This document shows, piece after piece, positions 43,580 through 52,871 of a DNA stretch of 64,000 nt. Numbering within the stretch: the first letter of the stretch is position 1; each line of letters opens with the position of its first letter. The stretch is from JAWKTT01 sp041398965 (GTDB lineage: Bacteria; Planctomycetota; Planctomycetia; Planctomycetales; Planctomycetaceae): assembly GCA_041398965.1 (NCBI GenBank), contig JAWKTT010000017.1, positions 1-64,000 of the forward strand, in the 5' to 3' direction. Under the pieces are notes generated by a model that saw only the letters and a list, made by a program, of their open reading frames with translations, had not been told where the DNA came from and made no database searches. The translations under genes were made by a program, and so were the position numbers.

Positions 43580-44524
43580 TTAGGGGGCCGCCGACACCTC
43601 GCCCCCTCGTACGGTAAAGAGTGCACGGTAGAGTCCAGCATCAATATTCTCGGTGACGAAAGTCACCTTCCCATCAGACATGGCGGCATGGACACCCCCC
43701 GGGTGCTTGCTCATGGCCCCACGGTGATTGAAAATCGTGCTGTTGGGGGGAGTGTGGGTTCCATCATGTTCACAGCAGACCACATATCCTTCCGACGTAT
43801 GATGCACAAAAATAAAGGGATTCGAGCCACTATCCTTCAAGATAAAACTATGGCTGCCGTCGTGTGACTCTTCGAGAAACATGAACGTATTAGCAGTTCC
43901 ATCTTTAATGCTATCGAAAGTCACGCGGCTATTTACGAAGCCAACTCCCTGCATCCCAGCCTGACTCCGCTCGACACAGCACACCCCGTTGCCTCCATTG
44001 ATGCCGTAGTCTTTCTGCTTTTCTCCGGTCTGAACCGGTGGGACCGATGGGCAACGAAAAAGTGCTGGGGTCGCATTCGCAACTGCCCTGTTAGCGACAT
44101 TGCCGATGGGGCCGCGCTCCGTACCGTTCTCTTTCAGGCTTTCAACATAGGCGGGAACGTGAAAGTTGATCTGATCGAAGAGTGGCTTTTGTTCGACGAA
44201 GGGCAAGACATAAGCCGCCCAACTGAAGTGCCCGAAAGGGACACTGCATCCATGAACCGGGTCGCACCAACCTGATGGGAACGACGAATTCCCATTCATC
44301 GGCCCCATGCTGCCCGGGGCAAACGTCGAGTGAACGCCATGATAGTTGTGCATGGCAATGACGAGATTGTGCATGTTGTCCTGGCATTGCGACCTCCTTG
44401 CGGCTTCTCGCACCGATTGCACAGCCGGAAGCAGCAGGGCCACAAGTATGGCGATAATCGCAATCACCACCAGGAGTTCGATAAGCGTAAAGCCGCGCGA
44501 CGCTGAAGGGTGTCGAGGGAACAT
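43580..44524 (-). CDS. DUF1559 domain protein with type IV prepilin N-terminus
   Basis: 314 residues. The N-terminus is a class III prepilin signal, SRGFTLIELLVVIAIIAI, with the cleavage Gly-Phe and Glu+5. It is followed by the hydrophobic helix and LLPAVQSVREAARRSQCQDN, as in planctomycete DUF1559 proteins. The DUF1559 region has MHNLVIAMHNYHGVHSTFAP, FGHFSWAAYVLPFVEQKPLF, FDSIKDGTANTFMFLEESH and HPGGVHAAMSDGKVTFVTEN. These are exported pseudopilin-like proteins, very numerous in planctomycetes and of unknown function. The following minus-strand lipoprotein (55 bp gap) likely belongs to the same operon. Confidence 0.95.
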   Translation of the reverse strand: MFPRHPSASRGFTLIELLVVIAIIAILVALLLPAVQSVREAARRSQCQDNMHNLVIAMHNYHGVHSTFAPGSMGPMNGNSSFPSGWCDPVHGCSVPFGHFSWAAYVLPFVEQKPLFDQINFHVPAYVESLKENGTERGPIGNVANRAVANATPALFRCPSVPPVQTGEKQKDYGINGGNGVCCVERSQAGMQGVGFVNSRVTFDSIKDGTANTFMFLEESHDGSHSFILKDSGSNPFIFVHHTSEGYVVCCEHDGTHTPPNSTIFNHRGAMSKHPGGVHAAMSDGKVTFVTENIDAGLYRALFTVRGGEVSAAP

Positions 44525-44668
44525 CTTGCACTCCAGAATGACATTAGGGGAAATGGCACAATAGCTGGTCGCAGAACGCGCATGGAAGAATGAAAACTTA
44601 CCTTCTCAATTGAACCCGAAAGACCGTCCAATTGCAATGCGAAAACCGTTATGGGAAATGGTGTAAGG

Positions 44669-45706
44669 TTACCTTTGGTAGATGGGCAGGTATTTGTAGG
44701 GGAGTTGCAGAATGATGCTGGCAAGGGCCGTGCCGAATACTGGACCGACACCGTCGCCGTCCCAGTGGCCATCTTTGTCTTGGTCTTTGATCAGTCGGTC
44801 TCGTGTCGGAGGGAAATAAGAATCCCAGTATTCATCCCCCGCCTGATAGAACGCTTGGGCTGCGTAGATGTTGGTGTAGAAGTCGTGCCCGCTCCGAAAG
44901 TTTTTCCCAGAGGTACGAAACTCCCCAATAACAAACTTCAAACAAGACTCCGCCAGGGGGGACTCATACTCCCCGGCCGAGTAAAGGCAGCAGATTGCGG
45001 CGGCAGTAATTGGCAGACGAGTATCGTCTCCCGATCCGTACGAATAACAGATCCCCCCCTTCGACGTCCGGCAGATTTCGAGGTAGCGAATCCCCTTTTC
45101 AATGGTCCCCTTCGGAATAGTAAACCCGGCTTCATGTGCGGCCCGGAGCCCTTGCATCTGGGTGACGGTGACGCTTCCTTCATCGCCACCCCCGGGGTAA
45201 TACGTCCATCCGCCAAGGTTGCTTTGACCTGCGGCCGTCAGGTGAATCCCGTTCTTGATCACTTCGTGCATCTTCTTGCGGATGGCGGGAACCGTTTCGC
45301 CGCCATAAGCACTGGAAAGAAACAGTAACGAGAATCCGTGCCCATACATTGGGTGACCACTCTCTTGACCTTCGGAAATTAGTCCGTTGCCGTGAGTTTG
45401 AGAGATCAGGTATTTCGTGACCTTGCGCACCTGATCGGCAAACGGTCCTCGGGTCGATGTGTTGCCATTAGCCAGAAACGCCATTCCTGCCAACGCGGCC
45501 ATCGCGGTCGGATAGGTCCGGCCATCGTCCGAGTTGCGATAGCTCCCATCTTGGGCTTGGGCCTGGGCGAGCCAGTCGAGCGCGCGTCCGATGGACTTCA
45601 CTGTCTCGGGCGTGACATGTTTGGGGAGCAGGTCCTCGCCCCGGGCAACGGTTGCGACAGACGCAATGAAGCTCGCGCTCAGTCCCAGGAAATGACGTCG
45701 TCGCAT
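44669..45706 (-). CDS. Exported terpenoid-cyclase/prenyltransferase-fold protein
   Basis: 345 residues from ATG at 45706, with GAGG upstream. The N-terminus has a Tat-like signal (MRRRHFLGLSASFIASVATV, cut after RGE). The body has prenyltransferase/squalene-cyclase type alpha-alpha repeats. These are ALDWLAQAQAQDGSYRNSDD, AALAGMAFLANG, NLGGWTYYPGGGDEGSVTVT and GIRYLEICRTSKGGICYSYG. Further ones are ITAAAICCLYSAGEYES and LIKDQDKDGHWDGDGVGPVF. The family's catalytic DXDD is not seen, so a non-enzymatic (protein-binding) role is likely, as for other exported members of planctomycetes. Confidence 0.88.
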   Translation of the reverse strand: MRRRHFLGLSASFIASVATVARGEDLLPKHVTPETVKSIGRALDWLAQAQAQDGSYRNSDDGRTYPTAMAALAGMAFLANGNTSTRGPFADQVRKVTKYLISQTHGNGLISEGQESGHPMYGHGFSLLFLSSAYGGETVPAIRKKMHEVIKNGIHLTAAGQSNLGGWTYYPGGGDEGSVTVTQMQGLRAAHEAGFTIPKGTIEKGIRYLEICRTSKGGICYSYGSGDDTRLPITAAAICCLYSAGEYESPLAESCLKFVIGEFRTSGKNFRSGHDFYTNIYAAQAFYQAGDEYWDSYFPPTRDRLIKDQDKDGHWDGDGVGPVFGTALASIILQLPYKYLPIYQR

Positions 45707-45815
45707 CTTCAAATCCTCGACCACAGGGAACCGAATTCTCTCGTACGCCGCGAGAATGTTTCTCCGTCACTTTTTTATGTCACGACGAGAGGCCAACTTG
45801 TCCGCCGCAACTTTG

Positions 45816-46661
45816 TTAGTTCGGAAGAATTTCGAAATCGACCTGAAAGGCCGCTTTGACGCTAATGGGTCGCAACTCGGAACTGCTATAGCCCTCCTTC
45901 TTGCGTTCGGAGTTCATGATGCCATAGATCATGGCATAGTAGCCCTGCATGGAATCTTGAGAGTCGTTATCTTCCTTGGGGGTCACAGCCCGAATACCGA
46001 CGATGTTCCCCAGTTTGATGCCGGAAAGTTCGGAGAGTGTTTCCGCCCTCTTGCGGGCATCGGCAATTGCTGCCTGGCTGGCCGATTTTTCCAAGGCATC
46101 GACATCGCCCAAAGTGAAGGTCGCGATAGACTTTTCTCCGGTGATTCCGAGTTGCATCTCCATCATCGAGGGGGACTTGCCGCCGACGTTGATTCCTGCA
46201 TCCTTCCCGGCATCGACCACTCGGACGAGCAGTCCGATCAGTTCTTCCGTGGAGAGCTTGTCGATTCCCGCAATCCGAATCCGAATCGGTTCGGAAACGG
46301 CGAGTTGCTGCACCCCCAATGCCGCGTTGCCGTTGCCGAACATTGCCATCTGTTCGCCCCCCATTGTGGTCGACTGAATCGAGACCCCTCCCCCATCGAT
46401 TGTCAGTCCTTCGATGGCAAGGGCTTCAATTGCCTCAATGGCCCGTCGACGATTGCCCCGATACTTCACAACAGCATCGCTGGCCAACTCCCCTTCCCCC
46501 TTCACGAGTCCGCTCAGTTCGACCATGGTAGGTCGAGCTTCCACTTCCCCAACACCTGTCACCTGAACCACGCGTCCCTCAGCGAAGGCGACGCAAATGA
46601 ATGACTGCGAGCAGATCATTGCCGCCGCAGTAAACCAACAGCAGTGCAGGAAGTGCCTCAT
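45816..46661 (-). CDS. SIMPL domain (DUF541) exported protein
   Basis: 281 residues. A signal peptide is visible (FTAAAMICSQSFICVAFAEG). The SIMPL domain starts VVQVTGVGEVEARPTMVELS and has IEALAIEGLTIDGGGVSIQS, IRIAGIDKLSTEELIGLLVR and AIADARKRAETLSELSGIKL. The C-terminus is FQVDFEILPN, typical of the family. SIMPL proteins (BP26/OMP28 and interleukin-1-receptor-pathway-like) form oligomeric channels or rings in the periplasm; the role here is not known. A Gln/Gly/Met segment (MGGEQMAMFGNGNAALG) inserted near residue 100 is unusual. Confidence 0.9.
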   Translation of the reverse strand: MRHFLHCCWFTAAAMICSQSFICVAFAEGRVVQVTGVGEVEARPTMVELSGLVKGEGELASDAVVKYRGNRRRAIEAIEALAIEGLTIDGGGVSIQSTTMGGEQMAMFGNGNAALGVQQLAVSEPIRIRIAGIDKLSTEELIGLLVRVVDAGKDAGINVGGKSPSMMEMQLGITGEKSIATFTLGDVDALEKSASQAAIADARKRAETLSELSGIKLGNIVGIRAVTPKEDNDSQDSMQGYYAMIYGIMNSERKKEGYSSSELRPISVKAAFQVDFEILPN

Positions 46662-47289
46662 CCGAACCTCGACTTATTTGTGGTGATGATTGGTGTTGAT
46701 GGTGAACTGACGGGTCAGTCGTTTGAACTGCCCGGTGATCGGTTGGAAAACTGAATGCACGTCAGGCAGCAAGAACCAAACCATTGCGTCGTTGATGATC
46801 TGACCGACCATCAAAGCCTTGTTGATCCCGCGTCTGACACGAGTGTTGCCCGACACCCTTCTCCCTGTCAAGCCGATGCCGATACAAATGCGGGACTTGG
46901 CCACAAAGTGGACTCGACCTCGCTCACTGAGCCGAACCGGTCTCGTTGAAACGTAGCCGAGTGTGGCGACAGTCGACGAGCAGAATCATCACCAATTTCT
47001 TTGATGTCGACTGGCCCATCTGGAACATGAACCAACACTGATATCTGCACTCGGCAAACTCCCCCCAACTTCTCAAGCCGGGGCATCTTTCGGGATCGGA
47101 ATGATGTGAGCATCTTGCCCAACGGAAACCGTCACGCGACTCCGTCTTGTGCTGATCCTTCCGTGACGATTCCACTGAAGATAACGACGGCAACGATTCG
47201 ATCTCCTGTTACGGAACTTACCCTTCGGTCCGTCGATCGTATGACACGACGGATGACGGCGACGGGCAGACTCTTGCAGGTGGAACGAC
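46662..47289. other. Intergenic region between SIMPL and ExeA-like genes, no supported gene
   Basis: About 630 bp. A minus-strand frame (46674-46904) gives a 76-codon product with motif GINKALMVGQIINDAMVWFL, and another lies at 46868-47122. Neither has a clear start signal or known domain. They could be decayed coding sequence; I do not call them. Confidence 0.4.
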
Positions 47290-49539
47290 GTGACTGTGAA
47301 ACGATTCGGACTCTCGCAATCTCCCTTCGTAAATTCCGGGACCGATCGGGCGTACATCGCTCTACCCGAATGGGAACACGTTCTTGGGGCACTTATTCGC
47401 GGCGTCAGCGATGGACAGGGAATCTCGGTGCTGACGGGGGCTTCCGGCTCGGGAAAGACGATGATCTGCCGCGAATTGTCCGCCCGACTGAGCGGACAGT
47501 TTCTCACCGTTCATCTCCAGTCGGCAGGATACACCAGCCGACGGGCTTTGTTGCAGGCGATGCTGTTTGAACTCGGTCTCGCCTGTACGGGGGTGACAGA
47601 ACAGGACGCGCGACTGCAGTTGTTCGACACGATTCAGAAAGCTGCACCGGATCGACAAGGGCTGGTGCTGATCGTTGATGAGGCGGATCGGGTCAATGTG
47701 CGTCTGCTCGAAGAGTTCCGAGCGTTGACGAATCAGACATCAGGCGGGTTGCCGCTCGTCCGACTGGTGTTGTGTGGCAATCTGCCTCTCGAAGAGACAC
47801 TGACATCCCCCGAGTGCGACGCAATCAATCAGCGGATTGTCTGCCATGAGACACTCGCTCCACTGACTTGCGAAGAGTCGGCGCGCTACCTCGATCGACG
47901 CATCATGCGTGCAGGAGGAGATGGATGGGAGCATCTGTTTGAGTCGTCCGCGATGGAGCACGTCTGCCGAGTCGCCGATGGTTCGCCGCGAAGCCTCGAT
48001 CTGCTCGCCGACCGAAGCCTGCATGTCGCCGACCGCCGTCGTTGTACGCGGGTGACTCTGGAGGCGGTTCAGGAAGCGCTCACACAACTGCGAGACCTGC
48101 CGATTCGTTGGAACGAACCCTCGACATCGACAGCCGAAGCGACTGATTGGAATGATGACGAATATGTTGACAACGACGTGATGTCCCATGTCGAAAATCG
48201 ACACGATGCCTCAGAAGAGGACTGTTTCAGTGACGACATTCCAGAGTCGACAACGTTCGAGTTTGGCTGCGATCTTCCTGAGATGAGGTCGACCGAAGAT
48301 CTCGACGGACGCGACGAAAGCGTGACGCACTTCGTCGGGTTTGACGTCGCCGCAACCCCACACGACGGCAACGCAGAGGCTGAGTCGGAGTGGGACGAGT
48401 CGAAAGTCGTCCCTGAACATGAGATGACCGATGAAGCGATATCTGAAACCTTCGTGCTGGAATTTGGTGCCGAAACGTCCCCAACTGCTGCTCTGACACA
48501 CACGACTTCTGACTCGACACCCGAAGTGAAGCCGCTCGCTTCCCTGTCCTCTACTGAAGAAGCCCCGGAAACTATGACTGCTTACGATTCTGCAAAGGTG
48601 AGTCCTGAGCCTGTTGTCAACGCATCTGGCTGGGTTGAGATCGACGTCGACGACCCTGTCGCCATGCTTGATCGCGGCCAGCCTGTCGCTCGGACAACCT
48701 TTCAACAGACGTCAAGCCGTGGGGAGGCTTCAACTCCAATATCCCACAAGCCGACTCAGATCGCAGTTCATGAGGAATGCGATCATCTGTCGATCCCCAA
48801 TTCGTCGGCAGACACCGATGCCGAACACACAAATCGACCGACGTTGTCACTCATGAGCTGTGCATCAGATCACTCAGAGACAGACAATGATGTGGACAAC
48901 GTGCTTTGCGACAGCGGATTGGACCACACGGAACTTTCGGAAACGGAATCGGAAATCCTGGAAGAAATCTTCGTGCTGCGTGCCGAACTGAGGGAACGCC
49001 TCACGACTTCGGCAGCAACGACCGCTGACGACACAGAGTTTGGAATTATTGATACGAAACAGACCGATACCGACGGCAACACGAGCCAGAACGAAAGTTT
49101 GACCATCGACGATGGCTCGGCCAATGAACTCCCCATCGACGGGGAAGGGAGTGAATCGGTCCCTTCGGCGGATGCGAGCCGGTCATGGACCGACGTCTGG
49201 AGTGGGCCAGAAGCGGTGACCGAATGGGATGTCATTCAACCGGACCCAGTCACTCCACGCAGTCAGTCGCGTCCCCGTGACCAGCAACTCGCCCCTTCGA
49301 CCACTGTTCCAACTCAGCCAAATGATCCCTCATCGTCGGCCAGTGAGTCCAACCTCCCGACCATGGGTGCGTCGGTCGAAAAGATTGAGTGGTCGGGGGT
49401 GATACATGCTGGCTCAGAATCCGAACGCCGCTTCCGCATCGATGCGGCTGAACCTCGCCCTTACGCTCAGCTCTTCAGCCGACTCCGTCGTCGTCGGGCT
49501 GAAGTGGCGGACTCTCGTCGCGATGAATCGCAGAGATAG
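47290..49539 (+). CDS. ExeA/GspA-like AAA ATPase with long acidic tail
   Basis: 749 residues from GTG at 47290, with AGGTGGA upstream. The first 270 residues are the ExeA-type AAA ATPase. FGLSQSPF opens it; Walker A is GASGSGKT at 50-57, Walker B is LVLIVDEAD at 125-133, and RLVLCGNLPLEE and ADGSPRSLDLLADRSL are its sensor/arginine-like parts. Family ATPases energise assembly of the type II secretion or surface apparatus, or regulate cell-wall passage. From about 275 to 720 the protein is low-complexity, rich in Asp, Glu, Ser and Thr, and very acidic. The last 30 residues are basic (LFSRLRRRRAEVADSRR). No peptidoglycan-binding domain is found, unlike classical ExeA. Confidence 0.85.
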   Translation: MTVKRFGLSQSPFVNSGTDRAYIALPEWEHVLGALIRGVSDGQGISVLTGASGSGKTMICRELSARLSGQFLTVHLQSAGYTSRRALLQAMLFELGLACTGVTEQDARLQLFDTIQKAAPDRQGLVLIVDEADRVNVRLLEEFRALTNQTSGGLPLVRLVLCGNLPLEETLTSPECDAINQRIVCHETLAPLTCEESARYLDRRIMRAGGDGWEHLFESSAMEHVCRVADGSPRSLDLLADRSLHVADRRRCTRVTLEAVQEALTQLRDLPIRWNEPSTSTAEATDWNDDEYVDNDVMSHVENRHDASEEDCFSDDIPESTTFEFGCDLPEMRSTEDLDGRDESVTHFVGFDVAATPHDGNAEAESEWDESKVVPEHEMTDEAISETFVLEFGAETSPTAALTHTTSDSTPEVKPLASLSSTEEAPETMTAYDSAKVSPEPVVNASGWVEIDVDDPVAMLDRGQPVARTTFQQTSSRGEASTPISHKPTQIAVHEECDHLSIPNSSADTDAEHTNRPTLSLMSCASDHSETDNDVDNVLCDSGLDHTELSETESEILEEIFVLRAELRERLTTSAATTADDTEFGIIDTKQTDTDGNTSQNESLTIDDGSANELPIDGEGSESVPSADASRSWTDVWSGPEAVTEWDVIQPDPVTPRSQSRPRDQQLAPSTTVPTQPNDPSSSASESNLPTMGASVEKIEWSGVIHAGSESERRFRIDAAEPRPYAQLFSRLRRRRAEVADSRRDESQR

Positions 49540-49745
49540 CGAATTCGATTGAGACGAAAGGGAACGCGACAACAAGTGGCCCGTGGTGTCACAACAGGTC
49601 GACCACCACAGTCCTGCTGTTCTCTGGGGAACGCGCGGACACTTCAAGCGGCGGGTTAGAATTGCTCGTTTCAGGGGGGCAACTCATCGTCATCCCGTCT
49701 GAACAATTCAGGTGGGTGACTTACCAGTAACCAGCGTACTGGTGG

Positions 49746-51131
49746 TCACTCTTTCGGCTGCTGTCGCTGACGGTACAAGTCGCGAAAACTCTGGCGAGGA
49801 ACAGGGGGGATTTCTCGCTGTTTTCCCCACGGATTCATGAAGTTGTAGATCAGGAAACGAGGAAGCTTCGGGAGCCAAAAGCGGGCCATCCTCCCAGAGA
49901 AGTTTAACATTCGAGGACTGGCCAGCAGTCGGGCCATGAGCTTCATTCCCCAACGTTTGGAACGTGGGAGTAGCCCCTTCAGCACGAGTTTGCTTCGCCA
50001 AGTGTACAACTGCTGATGCAGGTCAATCTTGACGGGGCAGACATCGGTGCAGCTCCCACACAACGAACATGCGTACGGGAGCGTCGAGTGCTTTGCGGAA
50101 TCGCTTGCGGCCCCCAGGATCGAACCGATCGGACCAGGAACCGTGTTGTTGTAACTGTGCCCCCCGCTCCGACGATAGACCGGACAGGTATTCATGCAGG
50201 CCCCGCAACGAATGCAGTTGAGTGACTTTCGAAAATCCGGGCTTTGCAAAATCTCACTACGACCATTGTCGACCAAGACAATATGCAGTTCGCTCTTCGC
50301 GTCGCGCGGACCGTGAAAGTGGGTCGTGTATGTCGTAATCGGTTGCCCCGTCGCCGATCGTGCCAGCAACCTGAGGAAGACCCCTAAGTCCTTCGCTCGT
50401 GGGATCAACTTCTCGATCCCCGTCGAAGCAATATGCACAGGCGGAAGCACCGTTCCAAGATCGGCATTCCCCTCATTCGTGCAGACTACGAAGCCCCCGG
50501 TTTCGGCAATCGCAAAGTTGACTCCTGTCAGCCCAGCGTCTGCAGACAAGAACCGCTGACGAAGTTCCTGCCGAGCCGCCTCGGCCAAGTACTGCGGCTC
50601 GGTCGCCCCCTTCTCGGTCCCAATCTTCTGATGAAACAACTCGCCGATCTCTTCTCGCTTTGTATGAATCGCCGGCATGACAATATGGCTCGGAGGCTCC
50701 CCTCGCAGTTGTACGATCCATTCCCCCAGGTCGGTGTCGACAACCTCGATCCCGTGCCTTTCAAGATACGGATTGAGATGGCACTCCTCCGTCAACATCG
50801 ACTTGCTCTTCACCAGTTTCTTGACCTGATGACGTTCCAAAATCGAGAGCACGATTTCGTTATGCTCCGCAGCATCACGCGCCCAGTGGACAATCGCTCC
50901 CCGCTTCATCGCCTGTTTTTCAAACTCCTCAAGCAACTCTGGGAGACGGGACATCGTCTCGAGCTTGATGGCCGATGCTGCTTGTCGCAGATCTTCCCAC
51001 TCCGGAACGGTTGCTGCCGCCTTGTCTCTCTTGGAACGGACAAACCAGAGCGACTGATCGTGCCAGTGAGCACGGTCAATGTCCGCAACAAACTTCGTCG
51101 CCAACTGAGGATGACTTGTGGGGGCCGACAT
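49746..51131 (-). CDS. lutB: Lactate utilisation iron-sulfur protein LutB
   Basis: 461 residues from ATG at 51131. The N-terminal LUD domain has QAMKRGAIVHWARDAAEHNE, SMLTEECHLNPYLERHGIEV, VDTDLGEWIVQL and FAIAETGGFVVCTNEGNADL. The two [4Fe-4S] motifs are CIRCGACMNTCPVY and CSLCGSCTDVCPVKI. The C-terminus has the DUF3390-like RSKLVLKGLLPRSKRWGMKL segment. With LutA and LutC it oxidises lactate to pyruvate and passes electrons to the membrane chain. No lutA or lutC is in the window; the Gfo/Idh gene upstream is unrelated. Upstream in-frame codons to 51206 are considered leader. Confidence 0.93.
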   Translation of the reverse strand: MSAPTSHPQLATKFVADIDRAHWHDQSLWFVRSKRDKAAATVPEWEDLRQAASAIKLETMSRLPELLEEFEKQAMKRGAIVHWARDAAEHNEIVLSILERHQVKKLVKSKSMLTEECHLNPYLERHGIEVVDTDLGEWIVQLRGEPPSHIVMPAIHTKREEIGELFHQKIGTEKGATEPQYLAEAARQELRQRFLSADAGLTGVNFAIAETGGFVVCTNEGNADLGTVLPPVHIASTGIEKLIPRAKDLGVFLRLLARSATGQPITTYTTHFHGPRDAKSELHIVLVDNGRSEILQSPDFRKSLNCIRCGACMNTCPVYRRSGGHSYNNTVPGPIGSILGAASDSAKHSTLPYACSLCGSCTDVCPVKIDLHQQLYTWRSKLVLKGLLPRSKRWGMKLMARLLASPRMLNFSGRMARFWLPKLPRFLIYNFMNPWGKQREIPPVPRQSFRDLYRQRQQPKE

Positions 51132-51251
51132 CGCGATTCCATCCGTTTTGTTGAATGAAGTGGAGTGAGTCGCCGCTTCAACCATTGCGTGGATTGGTTG
51201 CAGCAACCCCGTTCAATCTTCGTGAGAGACACCCGCCCGCAAACCGTTCCT

Positions 51252-52508
51252 TTAACGCAATGCGGCCAGGCTGAGCTTCTGTCCGCAACGATAAGCGGCA
51301 TTGGCTAAGTGGCACAAGTCTGCACTGTCGAGTGCCGCTTCCAGTGGACTTGCTGGTTGAGTTCGACTGCGAACCGCTTCGAGAAAGTTCATCAGATGCG
51401 GTTCGAGCAAAGGGGTCGCCGCGGCAGAAGCCCCCTCTTTCTGCCCATAAACTTTCCACCCCCCGCGATCGACAATCAGTGTCCCGGCATCACCATGAAA
51501 AGCGACGCCGTTCGAGCGTCCATCGACCCCATGCGACGTCCACGAGCGATGTTCCCAGGCAATGATCGCATCCGAAAACGTCCACTGAGCATGCAGAGTA
51601 TCCGGGGTCTCTTCGGCCGATTCACCGCTCAACACTCCCCCCGTGGCGACGACTTCCAACGGACGTTGAACGTTCAATCCCCATCGTGCGACATCCAGCA
51701 GATGAACCCCCCATGTCCCGAGTTCGCCCGAACCGAAGTCCCACTGCCATCGCCAATGATGATGGAATCGTTGTGGCGAAAACCTCATCGTCTTGGCATC
51801 AACTCCTGTCATGTCAGCGTGAGTCATCGGCCCGAGCCAAGCCGAGTAGTCCACCCCCGCAGGGGCGACGACCGGGGCGGTCTGAATTGGCAGCGACTGA
51901 CGACGAGCCACCGCCCACGCCCGCGCGAGCCGGACAGTCCCCAACTGACCCGATCGAACATAATCAATGGCCGACTGGAAATGCTCACAGCTTCGTTGCT
52001 GCAAGCCGCAACCAACGATCTGCGGCGTCCCATCGAGTTCCTTTCGCAATCGTTCACTCTCTGCCAGAGAGTGAGTCAGCGGGGCTTCCACGTAGACATC
52101 TTTCCCCGCTGCACAAGCCGCCAAGGTTAAGTCGGTATGCCAGTGATCGGGCGTTGCAATGACGACAACATTGACATTCGGATCTTCCAGGATCGCTCGA
52201 ACATCCGCCGACATTGACGGTGTCGGTCTCCCTTGTTGCGACAACTTTTGCCCCGCCGCCCCCAAAACCGCCGCATCGACATCGCAAAGATGGTTGACCG
52301 CGACCCCCGGAAGTGCTGCAAAGGCTTCTGCCAGTTGCAACCCGCGACGGCGTACACCGACGACTCCGACACCGATCGTATCGACAGTCGACCTCGCCGC
52401 CGAAACGACCCCCCCGCCGACACCGACCGCCCCCACGGCAATCCCAGCGGACCGCCCCAGAAACTGCCGTCGATTCAAGTCGCGATGCATCAAGTCGTCA
52501 GCACTCAC
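51252..52508 (-). CDS. Tat-exported Gfo/Idh/MocA-family oxidoreductase lacking the EKP lysine
   Basis: 418 residues from GTG at 52508 (GGGAGAGA upstream); an ATG six codons on is possible. The twin-arginine signal is LNRRQFLGRSAGIAVGAVGV. The Rossmann fold is DTIGVGVVGVRRRGLQLAEA (GxGxxG), followed by HLCDVDA, VVIATPDHWHTDLTLAACAA and GKDVYVEAPLTHSLAESERL. The last motif normally reads EKP, and its Lys is the catalytic residue; here it is Ala. The C-terminal domain has GTVRLARAWAVARRQ and HHHWRWQWDFGSGELGTWGV, typical of exported planctomycete members. These act on carbohydrates in the periplasm with bound NAD(P). Loss of the Lys suggests altered or no oxidoreductase activity. Confidence 0.9.
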   Translation of the reverse strand: MSADDLMHRDLNRRQFLGRSAGIAVGAVGVGGGVVSAARSTVDTIGVGVVGVRRRGLQLAEAFAALPGVAVNHLCDVDAAVLGAAGQKLSQQGRPTPSMSADVRAILEDPNVNVVVIATPDHWHTDLTLAACAAGKDVYVEAPLTHSLAESERLRKELDGTPQIVGCGLQQRSCEHFQSAIDYVRSGQLGTVRLARAWAVARRQSLPIQTAPVVAPAGVDYSAWLGPMTHADMTGVDAKTMRFSPQRFHHHWRWQWDFGSGELGTWGVHLLDVARWGLNVQRPLEVVATGGVLSGESAEETPDTLHAQWTFSDAIIAWEHRSWTSHGVDGRSNGVAFHGDAGTLIVDRGGWKVYGQKEGASAAATPLLEPHLMNFLEAVRSRTQPASPLEAALDSADLCHLANAAYRCGQKLSLAALR

Positions 52509-52871
52509 CAGTTCTCTCCCGAACGTCGACTCTTCTCACGTCTCCCGACATCACTCCTTCGTTTCTCCTCTGTGACCATCCTGTACTCGCGACCATCCGA
52601 CAATGGTCTATCTTTTGCGCACCTGGGTGTAGTATCGCCCGCAGGGGCAACAGTTGACAAGTCCAACGAACCTCCCGGTCCGGTCATCTGTTCCTGCTTC
52701 CGGATTGTAGTCGCTGGAACGACACTTGCTTCTCCCCTATTCTTCCGCACGGAGAGATTCCTCAATTCTCCACGTTGGCACGCGAAGTACAAGGTGAACC
52801 AACCTTGATATCGACTAGTTCACATTTCAATCGGTTCCTTCACAGGGACCGCAGTTAATGACGGAAAAAAC
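52509..52871. other. Divergent intergenic region between Gfo/Idh and P5C dehydrogenase genes
   Basis: About 360 bp with no supported gene. Promoters of both divergent genes must lie here. A GACGGAAAAAAC stretch just before 52872 is a weak ribosome-binding site for the plus-strand gene. I see no clear operator. Confidence 0.45.

Noticed and set aside
46674..46904. 76-codon minus-strand frame after the SIMPL gene
   Set aside because: It has a plausible-looking hydrophobic stretch but no start signal or family; too weak to call.
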